This document shows positions 49,167 to 59,177 of a stretch of 64,000 bases of DNA, in pieces (position 1 is the first letter of the stretch; each line of letters begins with the position of its first letter). Made by a program: the position numbers and the translations under genes. Origin of the DNA: Methanosarcina sp. DH2 (GTDB lineage: Archaea; Halobacteriota; Methanosarcinia; Methanosarcinales; Methanosarcinaceae); the NCBI RefSeq assembly GCF_020804225.1, contig NZ_WJBI01000022.1:89-64088 (forward strand), written 5' to 3'. The notes below the pieces were generated by a model. The model saw nothing but the letters and a program-made list of their open reading frames with translations. It was not told the origin of the DNA and did no database searches.

Positions 49167-50621
49167 TTATAGAATAATCACTCTACTCCTATTCCCAACA
49201 CTCAATTCCATCTCTTCGTTCAGCCCATACTTGGCATAAGCGTCAATGATCTGGATTTCGGAGTCGATATCCAGATCCTCTATCACATAGGCCTGTTCAC
49301 CCCAGAGGGTTAGCCGGATATTGCCTGTTTCGTCCTTAAGTTGCAGGTTTGCGACCACATTTTCAGTTCCGTCTTCCTTCTCAAATTCTCTGAGTTCCCC
49401 GATTTCGGTAACCTTACCCTGAACAGAATAACTTTCTCCAGGAATAATGTCAGCTATGTCAGTAAACTTTTCCCTGTACTCAACCTTTTTTTCACTTTTT
49501 TGAATTATCCCTCTGGCTCCCAGGCTGAGTTCAACTTGCTGGCTGAAAGTGTTTTCCCGGGAATAAGCGTTAAGAACCTCAACGGTTTCGTCAAAATCAA
49601 TCTCTTCAAGAAAATCGGTTTTTTCATCCCAGAGTGTAAGTCTTATTTTGCCTGTAGAATCACCCAGAAGAATGTTTCCAACCCTGCCGGCAGATCCGTC
49701 TTTTTTCTCAAAAGCCCGGACTTCTGAGATATCAAGCACCCTTCCTGAGATGTTAACATTATTCATTTCGGCCTTTATTTCTGCAATTGGGGTAAATTCT
49801 TCTTTGTATTCGACTTTCTTTTCACTTTTCCTGATTATGCTCCGGTTTCCTATCTGCAGTTCCACTTTCTGGGTAAAGGCATTCTCCCGGGCGTAAGCAT
49901 TGATCAGCTCAACTATATCCCCATACTCAAGCTGGCTTAGAAAATCGGTTTTTTCATCCCAGAGCGTTACTCTGAGTGTACCTGTTTCATCCCCAAGCAG
50001 CAGGTTCCCCACCCTTCCGCTGTTACCATCCTTGCGCTGGAAGGTCCTGATTTCAGAAACCTCAAGTACCTTTCCTGTAAGGTTAAGGTCTCCCATCCCA
50101 TCTTTTATGTCCTTTATTTTCTGGCTGCTCGAAGCCACATCAACTTCCTCTTCACTTTCGGTCAGGACTCCATTGTTACCGATATTAACTTCCACTCCGG
50201 AATAGCCCTGCTTTGCAAATCCGCTGACCTGAACTGTTTGTCCTACCTTTACTTTTCCGATTTTAATCAGGTCTGCCATGTTATCCCACAGGGTTAACTT
50301 TACTTTTCCGGTCTCGTCTCCAACGATAAGGTTTCCTACTCTGCCTATAGTGCCGTCGTTCCGGGTAAACTCTTTAATATCGAAAATTGAAACAATCCTT
50401 GCGATGAAATTAACAGGTCCGCTTTCCGGGGTAATATTTTCTACTTTTATGCTGTCTCTGCCCGCATCCGAGAATCCCAGTTCATTGGCAACTAGCATGG
50501 CAGCCATTGCCTCATCACACAGTCCTCCCATGTTCTCGACCTTTTCCTGTGTGCGCTGGAGGAAATCTTCTTTACTGATGACATGGCTGAGCTTCTTGTA
50601 AATAGTATCAATATCGGTCAT
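49167..50621 (-). CDS. Replication protein A (RPA1-type, four OB folds)
   Basis: The 484-residue single-stranded DNA-binding protein has four consecutive OB-fold domains (about residues 70-165, 175-265, 285-375 and 395-480). They are recognisable by the repeated pattern ISGRVLDISEVRAFEKKDGS, AGRVGNILLGDSTGKIRLTLWDEKTDF and NAYSRENTFSQQVELSLG. A short N-terminal domain of about 60 residues precedes them. No zinc finger is present, unlike the other RPA types of these archaea. The length and four-OB layout match Methanosarcina RPA1. It protects single strands during replication and repair. ATG 50621 follows AAGGGAGT. It is 15 kb from cdc6 and 7 kb from dnaG, and borders the ORB-6/7 gap. Confidence 0.95.
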   Translation of the reverse strand: MTDIDTIYKKLSHVISKEDFLQRTQEKVENMGGLCDEAMAAMLVANELGFSDAGRDSIKVENITPESGPVNFIARIVSIFDIKEFTRNDGTIGRVGNLIVGDETGKVKLTLWDNMADLIKIGKVKVGQTVQVSGFAKQGYSGVEVNIGNNGVLTESEEEVDVASSSQKIKDIKDGMGDLNLTGKVLEVSEIRTFQRKDGNSGRVGNLLLGDETGTLRVTLWDEKTDFLSQLEYGDIVELINAYARENAFTQKVELQIGNRSIIRKSEKKVEYKEEFTPIAEIKAEMNNVNISGRVLDISEVRAFEKKDGSAGRVGNILLGDSTGKIRLTLWDEKTDFLEEIDFDETVEVLNAYSRENTFSQQVELSLGARGIIQKSEKKVEYREKFTDIADIIPGESYSVQGKVTEIGELREFEKEDGTENVVANLQLKDETGNIRLTLWGEQAYVIEDLDIDSEIQIIDAYAKYGLNEEMELSVGNRSRVIIL

Positions 50622-51215
50622 GTTACTCCCTTGAATTGTTGATATTTACTTTCAGTGTTCTTTAGTCTTTGGTGATGTTTTCTTCAATATATTCTTCAAT
50701 GTATATTTGACTTAAATGTCAGGCATTTTTTTCCTGAAAAACCACTGCTGCGAGTGTTATTTTAAGACATCACGCTATTTTAAGACGTTAAGCGTTTTGG
50801 AAATGTGATATATTTCAGGTGAAAGCTTGAGATAAAATTTAGATTAAATATTTTCAAATTAAAATAAAATATTTTTCAATCTTATATGAGAATTACTAGA
50901 TTCTATACGTCCTTTAGTTGATGCATAATAAGAATATCCCTGAAAACGCATAATAACAATATCCCTGAAAATTAAATATGATTTGGTAAGTTTTTTCTTT
51001 TTTTGGCTATTTTTTAAAGATCCCTTGATACCGTATGTAAGGTGTCTTACTAAAGATTACTGTATGCAGGGTGAAAGTATTCGAGATGCGGAATGAGATC
51101 ATTTTATGCGGTGAGTGTACCTTGAGAGTGAGTATCTCGAGTGAATAACTCTACCTTACTTCACATTTAGGAAAATATAATAAGTTATGGAGATGCTCTT
51201 ATAGTGTGAATCGGC
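50622..51215. other. Divergent promoter region between rpa and the MFS gene
   Basis: This 594-base AT-rich gap has no ORF. ATAATAACAATATCCCTGAAAA is present twice in part (about 50926-50970). TATA-like TATATTTGACTT on the plus strand (about 50702) may read as AAATATA on the rpa side. Confidence 0.5.
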
Positions 51216-52301
51216 TTGATGAGGGTAAACAACATCCAGTTTTTTTCAAACATGGCCAATGTTCTCTCATTGCTTTTTATTCCCGTTTTTGCTGCATCTC
51301 TTGGTGCCTCTTACATTGATATCGGATTTATAGTAGGGATCTACTCTGCCACAACCCTTCTTTCCTCCTTTATTTTCGGAAGGCTTGCTGACCTTTATCA
51401 CCTGCGTACAGTGCTTCTGGGAGGTTTTGGATTTGCCATAGCCTCTTTTTTACTTCAGGCTTTTGCCACCGATCCTTCTACCCTCATGCTTGCAAGAGCT
51501 TTAGCCGGCTTCAGTGTTGGGATTCATCCGGGAGCCCTGATAGCCTATGTCCATTATCAGAAGCAAAGCCTGGGAAGGTTTATTTCTCTGGGTTCTCTCG
51601 GCTGGATGGCGGGCTTTCTCGTAGCAGGGCTGATAGGGGTAAGAATGGACCTGCTTTTTATATTTTCATCCCTCTGTTATGCCTTCTGTTTCTTACAGGC
51701 CTTCATGTTAAAAGACATTAAAAAGCCGAAGCTGAGTGACTCTTACTTTTCCCTGAATACCTTGCTGAAGAACTCAGGGGTTTATTTCTCCCTCTTCCTG
51801 CGGCATACAGGAGCTGTCGGAATCTGGACTATTTTTCCCCTTTACCTCAAGGAGCTTGGGGCAAGTGCCTTCTGGATAGGAGTTATTTATGCTATAAATC
51901 CCGCAGTCCAGTTTCTAATTATGCGTATGCTTGACCCGTTTGAAAATGAAAAGCTGATCCGTGCAGGCTATCTGCTCTCAGAGGTCGGTTTTATCAGTTT
52001 CTTTTTTGCCCCCTCTTATCTTTACGTCATTCCGGGGATGTTCGTCATTGCCTGTTCCTGGTCTTTTCTCTATGTTGGCTCAACCCGCAGGGTTGTGGAG
52101 CTGAACCCTGATAAAGCTACGGCAGCAGGTCTCATTAACTCAATGATCGGGGCTGCAGGAGTTGCTGGAGCTCTCTTCGGAGGGGTCCTTTCCCAGTTTT
52201 TCGGTGTCAGGGCAGCAATCCTTGGAGCTGCCGTGTTCTCTATTTCAGGCTTCCTTCTCTACAAAACCCTGGAAAAAGCTGCAGGCATGCGGGGTCATTA
52301 A
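51216..52301 (+). CDS. Major facilitator superfamily transporter
   Basis: The 361-residue protein has about eleven or twelve membrane helices. It contains the MFS loop GRLADLYHLRTVLLGG between helices 2 and 3 (related to GxLaDrxGrrxxl) and LARALAGFSVGIHPGALIAYV in helix 4. A central break occurs around residue 170 (KKPKLSDSYFSL), and the second half has a similar GAAGVAGALFGGVLSQFFGVR. The length is short for a 12-helix MFS carrier but complete. The substrate is not predictable. The ATG at 51216 or the next codon (MM) starts it; ribosome signals are weak. It is 98 bases upstream of kptA. Confidence 0.88.
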   Translation: MMRVNNIQFFSNMANVLSLLFIPVFAASLGASYIDIGFIVGIYSATTLLSSFIFGRLADLYHLRTVLLGGFGFAIASFLLQAFATDPSTLMLARALAGFSVGIHPGALIAYVHYQKQSLGRFISLGSLGWMAGFLVAGLIGVRMDLLFIFSSLCYAFCFLQAFMLKDIKKPKLSDSYFSLNTLLKNSGVYFSLFLRHTGAVGIWTIFPLYLKELGASAFWIGVIYAINPAVQFLIMRMLDPFENEKLIRAGYLLSEVGFISFFFAPSYLYVIPGMFVIACSWSFLYVGSTRRVVELNPDKATAAGLINSMIGAAGVAGALFGGVLSQFFGVRAAILGAAVFSISGFLLYKTLEKAAGMRGH

Positions 52302-52399
52302 GAGGTAGAAAAATATCGTTTTTCAAAGTAAGGACTTAAAATTTTCTTATGAAAAAACTAGTTTTAAGAAATAAAGTTAATTAAAACAAAACCTTATTT

Positions 52400-53053
52400 A
52401 TGGTAAAGTTTCATTATGTACGTGATACCATGATTCGAAAATGCACTGAGCACGGCTATTTTAGAGGAGTCAGCTGTCAGCAGTGTAAACACCCTGGTAG
52501 ATACGTGCTGGACGATGGAAGGGAGGAAAAGCTCGGCAGGTTTGTATCAGGTACTCTCAGGCACTTCCCGGCATCTGCAGGGGTTAAAATGGACGAGTGC
52601 GGCTGGGTGGACCTTAACGCTTTTTGTGATGTTATGAAGAAGCGTTATAACTGGATGAGAAAAGAGTACCTTTATGCCCTTGTGGAGTCCGATGAAAAAG
52701 GAAGATATCAGATCAGTGGGCCCATGATCAGAGCACGTTACGGACATTCTGTTAACGTTAACCTTGATTACGAAGAAAGCGATACTCCATACGTGTACTA
52801 TGGAGCAAGTCCGGAGGAAGTCGATGTCCTGCTTGAGAACGGAATTTTCCCTATCAAACAGCGCTATGTTCACCTCAGCACTTCGTATGATAAGGCAGCT
52901 GAAGTTGCCCTGATCCATACCGAAAATCCTGTGATCCTGCAGGTTGATGCCTTTAGAGCTCAGGAAGATGGAATTTCTCTAAAGCTTGCAACGGATTACA
53001 TCGTACTTGCGGAAAAGATACCTCCCGAGTATCTGTTTGTACTTGAGGACTAA
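52400..53053 (+). CDS. kptA: RNA 2'-phosphotransferase KptA/Tpt1 with N-terminal zinc ribbon
   Basis: The 217-residue enzyme moves a 2'-phosphate from RNA to NAD+. A C-x2-HG...C-x2-C zinc-ribbon (CTEHGYFRGVSCQQCKHPG, about residues 15-33) precedes the catalytic part, as in other euryarchaeal KptA proteins. The catalytic part has LGRFVSGTLRHFPASAG, RARYGHSV and YYGASPEEVDVLLENGIFP, then YVHLSTSYDKAAEVALIH. ATG at 52400 is the frame start; ATG at 52430 (MIRKCTEHG) is an equally possible start. It converges with rtcA, a second RNA-end enzyme, 162 bases away. In archaea its natural substrate is uncertain because tRNA splicing here needs no 2'-phosphate removal. Confidence 0.93.
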   Translation: MVKFHYVRDTMIRKCTEHGYFRGVSCQQCKHPGRYVLDDGREEKLGRFVSGTLRHFPASAGVKMDECGWVDLNAFCDVMKKRYNWMRKEYLYALVESDEKGRYQISGPMIRARYGHSVNVNLDYEESDTPYVYYGASPEEVDVLLENGIFPIKQRYVHLSTSYDKAAEVALIHTENPVILQVDAFRAQEDGISLKLATDYIVLAEKIPPEYLFVLED

Positions 53054-53215
53054 TTCTTTTTCACTCGTTTTTTCTAGTTTTTTCTGATTCTTTTTTCCAA
53101 TATCTTTTTTCTGGTCTTTTTCCTCTGAATTTCTTCTTACTATTTCTTCTTACTAATTCTCATCAATTATTTCTTTCGTTATATTTTTTCTATTTTTCCT
53201 CATTTATTAATTTTT

Positions 53216-54277
53216 TCAGTCAACAGATACTTCAAAAAGTCCTTCTTTTTCCTCTATCCTGAACTTCACATCCAGAAACTGTTCTGTGACCCAGATGTTT
53301 GTCGCCGCATGCAGGGTCAGCTCTCGGACAGTGTAAGAACTGTTTCCTGCGAGTGCCATATACGGAATCAACTGGTCTGCCAGATGTATATCCACGGCGG
53401 CGCTTGTTCTGAATTCTGAGATAACTTCTTCTGCAGCGCGCCTACCCACTTTTTCAGCAGGCAGCCCCCTCTCTCCAAGGGCACTTCCTCCACAGTAACC
53501 TGTCCAGAGGGTTATTCCACTTCCTGTGGAAAATGATTCGTGTGACTGGATATCGATCCGGGAATCATATCCGGCTTCAAGAAGAAGGGATTCGGCAGCT
53601 TCGGCCTGGCGTGCTGGCACATGGGCTGGAAGGTTCGATGCATGTGAAATTCCAGTGATTTCTCCCTCCTGACTCTGCCCTCCATGCAGATCCTCCTCAC
53701 TTATTAGGTTCTTCCCAGCTCTTTTCTTTTCTTGTGTCTTCCGGAAATGAAAACCATGAAGCCTGCAGGGTTCAAAAACAGCTGAGACCTTTCCTCCTCC
53801 CCTGGGATAGTAACCGCGCTCTTTCAGGGTTACGTTGCCTGCATATCCAAGCTGTTCAAGTGCCCCGAAAGTTACATGCTGAAGGTAGTCCGTTGTCGGA
53901 GACCAGGCAACGTCAGTCCCCCCTATAATCGTTAACTCAACTTTTTCTTTTGCAAAAGGCAGGGCAGGCATAAGGCATTGTAAAAGCAGAGTTATGCTTC
54001 CTGCGGTCCCGATATCAATATCATACTTGCCCCCCTTTATTTCCACTGGAGCAAAAAATAACTCTGAAGAACCCGGAAAAAGCCCTGAAACCCGTGCCCC
54101 GCAGATCCTGGCTGCAGTTTCCAGTGCTTTCAGGTGCTGCTGTTTCAGGCCGGGATTTGGTCTGTTTTTCCTTATATTCGTAACCTTCACTTCTTTTCCG
54201 GTAACTGCAGAAAGGGCAACAGCCGTTCTGACTAACTGCCCTCCTCCTTCCCCGTAAGAACCATCTATTTCTATCAT
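53216..54277 (-). CDS. rtcA: RNA 3'-terminal phosphate cyclase RtcA
   Basis: From ATG 54277 (MIEIDGSYGEGGGQ), with AGGGGAGAGGGAA upstream, the product has 353 residues. Family motifs: YGEGGGQLVRTAVALS, NPGLKQQHL, GRG-like YYPRGGGKV, and HLADQLIPYMALA with the catalytic histidine. It turns 3'-phosphate RNA ends into 2',3'-cyclic phosphates using ATP. A 30-residue insert rich in Lys/Glu/Gly (about 180-210) separates two parts and is not in the core enzyme. The gene contains an exact ORB-like sequence at 54030-54052, coding for APVEIKGGK. It converges with kptA. Confidence 0.95.
   Translation of the reverse strand: MIEIDGSYGEGGGQLVRTAVALSAVTGKEVKVTNIRKNRPNPGLKQQHLKALETAARICGARVSGLFPGSSELFFAPVEIKGGKYDIDIGTAGSITLLLQCLMPALPFAKEKVELTIIGGTDVAWSPTTDYLQHVTFGALEQLGYAGNVTLKERGYYPRGGGKVSAVFEPCRLHGFHFRKTQEKKRAGKNLISEEDLHGGQSQEGEITGISHASNLPAHVPARQAEAAESLLLEAGYDSRIDIQSHESFSTGSGITLWTGYCGGSALGERGLPAEKVGRRAAEEVISEFRTSAAVDIHLADQLIPYMALAGNSSYTVRELTLHAATNIWVTEQFLDVKFRIEEKEGLFEVSVD
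54030..54052 (-). promoter_or_regulatory. ORB-like sequence inside rtcA
   Basis: The reverse complement reads CTCCAGTGGAAATAAAGGGG with two more G. This matches the core and G-string of ORB-6 and ORB-7. It lies in a coding segment (APVEIKGGK) of rtcA, so it may be a codon coincidence. Confidence 0.4.
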
Positions 54278-54385
54278 TTCCCTCTCCCCTTTTTCATTCA
54301 GCTTTTTACCCAGTTTTATCATTTTGTGATTTAATCGTATCTTTCATCTGATCTCTCGTCTGGACCCTCTTAATTCGTTTTAGTT

Positions 54386-55894
54386 TCAATTTGTTTTAGT
54401 TTCCCGCATATTTCTGACTGCAGCTTTTACAGCCGGCACAAGAGGGTCAACAAGCATGGAAACCGGAGGAGCATAGCAGGTTTCAAGGCTAAGAAAGTCT
54501 TTAATTGTTGTTTTCTTTCTTATCGCAAGGGAGAGGGCATCAATTCTTTCCTTTATACCTTCTCCTCCTGCGAGTTGCGCTCCTGCAAGGCAGCTGTCTT
54601 TAAAAAGAAGTTTTATGTAGAGATCTTTTCGTCCTGGATAGTAAGAAGCTCTTGTGCGCCCACGGGAAAATCCTGTTACAACTTTTATTCTCTGTTTTTC
54701 CGCCTGTCCGGATGTGAGCCCTACTCCGCCGAATTGCAGGTCTCCAGCAACAGCTACCCAGGGGTCAGCAAGAGGTCCGAAAGTGGAGTATTTGCCTGTA
54801 ATATTATTTCCTATGACGTCTGCCATGCGTCGCGCTGTTGTGCCCAGCTGACTTAGCCTGATTTCCCCGGTTACAAGGTCGGTAACTTCCGCACATTCGC
54901 CGCCTGCGTATACATGCGGGAGAACCTCCCCTCCTGCCTTTACCTGAAGCATTTCATTTACGACTATTCCTCCTGCCTTTCCAATATCTAATCCTGCTTC
55001 TCTGGCAAGGCAGATTTCAGGCATTACACCTGTTGCCAGGAGCACGAGGTCTGCAGGAAAATACCTGTTCTTTATAAATACAGTTCTCTGTTTCCAGAAA
55101 TTTTCAGGCAAAATCACAGGTTCCCCGGTGATAACTTCCACACCAAGCGCTTCAAGGTGTGCTCTCACAATTGCAGACATATCGGAATCAAACTGTCTGG
55201 AAAGAAGGTCTTTGCTTCTGGTTATAAGGATAGTTTTAATTCCTCTCTTTGTGAGTTCTGAGGCACATTCAATTCCTATCGTACCTCCACCTACGATACA
55301 TACTGTTTGGGCAGTTTCCAGTGCTTTTCCAAAGAGCATGCCGTCAGCAAGGCTCCTCAGAGTAAAAATTCCGTAAGGTAGAATATTTGCCTGGCTTTCG
55401 CGGGATATGAAGGGCAAGCTCCCTGTAGCAATCACCAGTTTGTCAAAAGGATAGACTCCTTCTCCTGTCTGGACAACCTGCCCGGTCAGGTTTATTGACA
55501 TTACTTTCTCGTTCAGTTTCACATCTATGTTTTTTTCCCTGAAAAAACCAGGAGTTTTTACAATCAGTTTTTCAAAACTTTCAATTTCCCTGCCCAATAC
55601 AAAAGGAATTCCGCAGTGGCTGTAAGCAGTGTGGGAGTCCCATGAAAGCACGGTTATGTCAAAGTCGCTCTGCCTTCGAATTTTAGTAGCAGCTGCCATC
55701 CCACAGGCTCCCCCTCCTATAATGACCACTCTTGTAAGGTTTTTCTCTGTCCGGGCCTGTGCCGGGACTTTTCTAAAAACCTCTTCCTGAATTTCACCTG
55801 CTGTTCGAGAACTTTCACCTGCTGTTCGAGAACTTTCACCTGCTGTTCGAGAACTTTCACCTGGGGCACCTTTTATACTGAAATCGATTCCCAT
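54386..55894 (-). CDS. CoA-disulfide reductase / NADH oxidase-like flavoprotein
   Basis: The 502-residue protein is a pyridine-nucleotide-disulfide oxidoreductase. FAD site VVIIGGGACGMAAATKIRR (57-75), active-site Cys94 in YSHCGIPFVLG, NAD(P)H site VCIVGGGTIGIECASELTKRG, second FAD contact VYAGGECAEV, and a C-terminal dimerisation domain. A single Cys in SxCGIPF is typical of CoA-disulfide and polysulfide reductases, or NADH oxidases. The function here may be reduction of a low-molecular-weight disulfide. The N-terminus has three exact copies of GESSRTA (residues 12-32) before the FAD domain, a 21-base repeat-born tail. Start ATG 55894. Confidence 0.9.
   Translation of the reverse strand: MGIDFSIKGAPGESSRTAGESSRTAGESSRTAGEIQEEVFRKVPAQARTEKNLTRVVIIGGGACGMAAATKIRRQSDFDITVLSWDSHTAYSHCGIPFVLGREIESFEKLIVKTPGFFREKNIDVKLNEKVMSINLTGQVVQTGEGVYPFDKLVIATGSLPFISRESQANILPYGIFTLRSLADGMLFGKALETAQTVCIVGGGTIGIECASELTKRGIKTILITRSKDLLSRQFDSDMSAIVRAHLEALGVEVITGEPVILPENFWKQRTVFIKNRYFPADLVLLATGVMPEICLAREAGLDIGKAGGIVVNEMLQVKAGGEVLPHVYAGGECAEVTDLVTGEIRLSQLGTTARRMADVIGNNITGKYSTFGPLADPWVAVAGDLQFGGVGLTSGQAEKQRIKVVTGFSRGRTRASYYPGRKDLYIKLLFKDSCLAGAQLAGGEGIKERIDALSLAIRKKTTIKDFLSLETCYAPPVSMLVDPLVPAVKAAVRNMRETKTN
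55798..55861. repeat. 21-bp tandem repeat in the flavoprotein N-terminus, three copies
   Basis: CTGCTGTTCGAGAACTTTCAC is repeated three times without variation from about 55798 and codes on the minus strand for GESSRTA repeats. It lies in the extra N-terminal tail, outside the enzyme fold. Confidence 0.9.
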
Positions 55895-56285
55895 GCTTTT
55901 TATATGGCGTTTTGCGCCTATTATAGGTTTTTAAAAACAAAAGAATTCCAGTACACGAGGTACTTCAGACGATATGGAGAGATTTTCAGATGGTGTAAAA
56001 AGACTTTCAAGACTTTCAGTTAGTATGGAAAAACTTTCAGTTTCATTAAGTTTAATCAAACTGGTTTAATCAAGCTGTTAACCCTTTATTCTCAAAATTG
56101 TTTAACTAAAATTAGTTTTTCTCGAAAATAAATTCTATTTTGACCTTTTTCCTGAATGCCTATTTCCAGAAGTTCTTTTTCCTGAAGATCTCTTTCCTGA
56201 AATATCATTTGAAGGCGTTTTCCAGAAAATTAAAAAGGATGATGACGGTTTTCAAAAGAGGCTGATGTCGGTTTTAGTGGGGGTC

Positions 56286-56349
56286 TGAACGAGCGAGTTG
56301 GGAGTGGGGGGGTTAATACATAAAACAGTGTATTTGTCTCGCTCGTTCA
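56286..56349. repeat. Perfect 12-bp inverted repeat with 40-nt loop
   Basis: TGAACGAGCGAG (56286-56297) pairs with CTCGCTCGTTCA (56338-56349). The loop carries a seven-base G run and AATACATAAAACAGTG. It stands between genes and is followed by AT-rich sequence. Confidence 0.75.
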
Positions 56350-56997
56350 AATTTTTAGACGTCTTTTGTTTTATATATACTTTTCTAAATTTTTCTAATT
56401 AGTCATTCTTTTAGAATTTTAAGAGCTTCCCAGAAGGTCACTATCGTTAGATTTATCGATAATGGATTAAAATAATTCAGGTTTAACGAACCCTTTAAAT
56501 AACCACAAAGTTCTTAAAGCCTGCAGGCATTAAACATATGAATTTAAGACATGTGACGTACAGGATTCCTGTTTTGCCGAAATTGCTTTAAGGCGGGCGG
56601 GAGCTGTTCTGTCAGATCATATTATAAATTAACAATTTCATCCATTCATCACTACTGGATTCGTAAAGAATTTCGCGTAACTAAACGTATGCAAATTTAA
56701 TAGAAATTTCAGATTATACTTTATTACCAATTCAGGGCTAATATCATTAAGTCCAAAATAAACCTTATACATATCACCCATGAAGCGAAAGTCAAAAAGT
56801 GCTTTCAATAAACCTGATGCATTCCATTCACTGCTTACCACTTATCACTTAGGGATACTTGTTTAAGATTAAATAGGCGTCTGGCACACTTCAGTCACTT
56901 ACGCCTCAGGTTTATCCCATCTCTGGGAATACCCTGGAAATCTTCAGATCAGGCATATTGAATGGTAAACACATTATTTGACTTACGGCTCTGAGAG

Positions 56998-57186
56998 TTA
57001 TTTCAGATCCATTAATAAGCTTATGTTAGGGCGAAGATTTTCGGGCAGGTACAGAAAACCTCCGATATTGTGGGGGGTATACTGTTCACTTTGACCGAAA
57101 GTCAGGAATAGCTCTATCTGTGAGAGCTTTAAAACCAGGCTGGTGCTGATCTGGCATTTGCCTTGCAGGTAAAGAGCTTTCGTCAA
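56998..57186 (-). pseudogene. Possible gene remnant in non-coding region
   Basis: The 62-codon frame ends in YTPHNIGGFLYLPENLRPNI and a few more residues. An adjacent frame further along the minus strand, at about 57190-57290, reads YYEPGRKLPNLLATACYAYA. The two look like pieces of one protein separated by frameshifts and a stop. I do not recognise the family. It may be a decayed transposase or a lost gene; evidence is the protein-like composition only. Confidence 0.35.
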
Positions 57187-57551
57187 GCAACAGTCAGGAA
57201 GTATCCGCCGGTTTAATCATCCTGGCATAAGCATAACAGGCAGTTGCAAGCAGGTTAGGAAGTTTTCTTCCCGGTTCATAGTAACCTTCAATTATGAAAT
57301 CTGCTTTTTCAAGGGTGTATTATCCCTGATCTGGTTTTAAATCTGATTTTTACTACTATTTTTGCATTTTCTGGCCTTTATGGTTTCCAGCCCGTTTCCA
57401 GGATATAAAGGATAGTTTGGACTACCAGAAAGGTACTATGAGCCGGCAGTCGGAAAAAGAATTATGTCCCGAATTTGTTCGAGTGTATAAAGAGTATTCC
57501 TATCGAATAATTAAAAAAATATCCAAAGAAAAAATCGTCCAAAATAAACCA

Positions 57552-57607
57552 TTCATAATAAATCGTTCATAATAAACCCTTCATAATAAATCGTTCATAA
57601 TAAATCA
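57552..57607. repeat. 14-bp tandem repeat directly before dnaG, four copies
   Basis: TTCATAATAAATCG, TTCATAATAAACCC, TTCATAATAAATCG and TTCATAATAAATCA start at 57552, 57566, 57580 and 57594. The array ends about 25 bases before the start codon of dnaG and so lies in its 5' leader or core promoter. Confidence 0.92.
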
Positions 57608-57632
57608 TTACATTAGTTCTGGGAGAATTCAC

Positions 57633-59177
57633 ATGCAAAATACTGATACCACAAAATACATTATTCACTCTAAAATCAATGCTGATGGGGTAATTGAGCG
57701 TCCTGATATCGTAGGCGCAATTTTTGGTCAGACCGAGGGGCTGCTTGGAGCTGATCTTGATCTGCGTGATCTGCAGAAGACCGGAAGGATCGGAAGGATC
57801 GAGGTAATGGTTACTGCCAAAGGGGGAAAGACTAAAGGAAATATCTTTGTCCCTTCGAGCCTCGATAAGGTAGAGACATCGATTCTTGCAGCGTCTCTGG
57901 AAACCATCGATAGGGTAGGTCCCTGCAGTGCCAAGATTGAGGTTTTCCAGGTAGAAGATGTAAGGGCTGTAAAACGTAAAAAAATTATTGAAAGGGCAAA
58001 ACTCATCTTCACGAAAATGTTCGATGAGACTGTGCCAGAATCTCAGGAACTTGCCGATGAAGTCCGGCAATCAGTAAGGGTTGACGAATTGACTTATTAT
58101 GGCAAGTCAAGGATACCCTGCGGACCGAATGTGCTTAACTCGGATGCTATCATTATTGTTGAAGGCAGGGCCGACATACTGAATCTGCTTCGCTACGGTA
58201 TAAAAAACACCATATGTGTGGGCGGAACTAATATTCCACCTGAGGTCGCTGAACTTACTAAAAAGAAGACCGTAACTGCTTTTACGGATGGAGATCGAGG
58301 TGGAGAACTCATTATACGTGAACTCCTGCAGGTGGCAGACATAGACTATGTTGCCCGTGCTCCGGATGGCAAGGGTGTGGAAGATCTTGTCCAGAAGGAA
58401 ATCATCAGAGCCCTCCGTCGTAAGGTTCCGGTGGAACAAATTATTGAGAAATACGGGATCCAGGAAAAAGAAAGCGAGGACGGTGCCTGCAGGCTGGAAC
58501 GTATTTCTAAAAGAAAGATGAGAGCACCGGAAGTTGTTCCCAGGACTGCTGAAAAGAAACTGCACAAACGTGTGAAGGTTCACAGGGTATCTCCAAAGAC
58601 TGACACTTATGAAGAGGAGTTTCCTGAAGAAATAGAAGAGACGGGCCCCGAAAAAGTTACAGAAAAAGCTCCCGAAAGACCCGCTGAAAAAACTCCCGCA
58701 ACGACAGAAAAAATTGAGGCAAGACAGGCTGTTTCAAAGCCTGCAGTTATGACAAGGACAGTTCCAGCAGCCAGAGTTCCCAGAGGAAAGCCCTCAGCTG
58801 AAAAGGTTTCAGCTGTGAAGGTTCCTGGTGGAGAGGCAGTAAGGGTTTCCCCTGCTCCTGCCAGACAGGCTCCGGCTCCAATTTCTCCGGAGGCAGTGAG
58901 GTTCAGACCGCATGTAGATGCCCTTAAAGGCACGTTGACGGCGAGAATTCTGGATTCTGAAGACAGAGTAATAGAAGAAATCGCAGTCAGAGACCTTGCA
59001 AGCCGGTTAAAAACCTATAGAGACAACGTGAAAAGTGTTGTTTTCGATGGTGTAATTACTCAAAGACTTGTTGATATTGCTTCGAGCAATGCAATCAAGA
59101 ACCTTATAGGAGTAAAGATCGGAAACCTCGCTAAAGTCCCTGCAGATATGGAAGTTTTGACCTCCAGCATGCTCTGA
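57633..59177 (+). CDS. dnaG: Archaeal DnaG-type primase
   Basis: The 514-residue protein has a conserved N-terminal region ([31 protein letters not shown]). The central TOPRIM domain has Glu177 in IIIVEGRAD and the two Asp of TDGDRGGE (219, 221). A disordered Lys/Glu/Pro-rich linker (about 300-440) follows, then a conserved C-terminal segment ([13 protein letters not shown] to the end). Archaeal DnaG primes RNA in vitro and is also bound to the exosome, where the C-terminal part recognises the Csl4/Rrp complex. ATG 57633 follows CTGGGAGAATTCAC. Cdc6, RPA and DnaG lie within 25 kb. The linker has an APARQAPAP-type low complexity but no precise DNA repeat. Confidence 0.96.
   Translation: MQNTDTTKYIIHSKINADGVIERPDIVGAIFGQTEGLLGADLDLRDLQKTGRIGRIEVMVTAKGGKTKGNIFVPSSLDKVETSILAASLETIDRVGPCSAKIEVFQVEDVRAVKRKKIIERAKLIFTKMFDETVPESQELADEVRQSVRVDELTYYGKSRIPCGPNVLNSDAIIIVEGRADILNLLRYGIKNTICVGGTNIPPEVAELTKKKTVTAFTDGDRGGELIIRELLQVADIDYVARAPDGKGVEDLVQKEIIRALRRKVPVEQIIEKYGIQEKESEDGACRLERISKRKMRAPEVVPRTAEKKLHKRVKVHRVSPKTDTYEEEFPEEIEETGPEKVTEKAPERPAEKTPATTEKIEARQAVSKPAVMTRTVPAARVPRGKPSAEKVSAVKVPGGEAVRVSPAPARQAPAPISPEAVRFRPHVDALKGTLTARILDSEDRVIEEIAVRDLASRLKTYRDNVKSVVFDGVITQRLVDIASSNAIKNLIGVKIGNLAKVPADMEVLTSSML

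Larger units (their letters stand above)
55895..57632. other. Non-coding region with decayed ORFs
   Basis: This 1.7-kb gap lies upstream of dnaG. It contains repeats (AGACTTTCAGTTAGTATGG type at about 55985-56040), a 12-base perfect inverted repeat (56286-56349) and two short minus-strand frames that look like gene remnants (56638-56841 and 56998-57186). A 14-base repeat (57552-57607) borders dnaG. Composition in 56520-57480 is less AT-rich than in the pure spacers, in keeping with former coding sequence. Confidence 0.55.
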
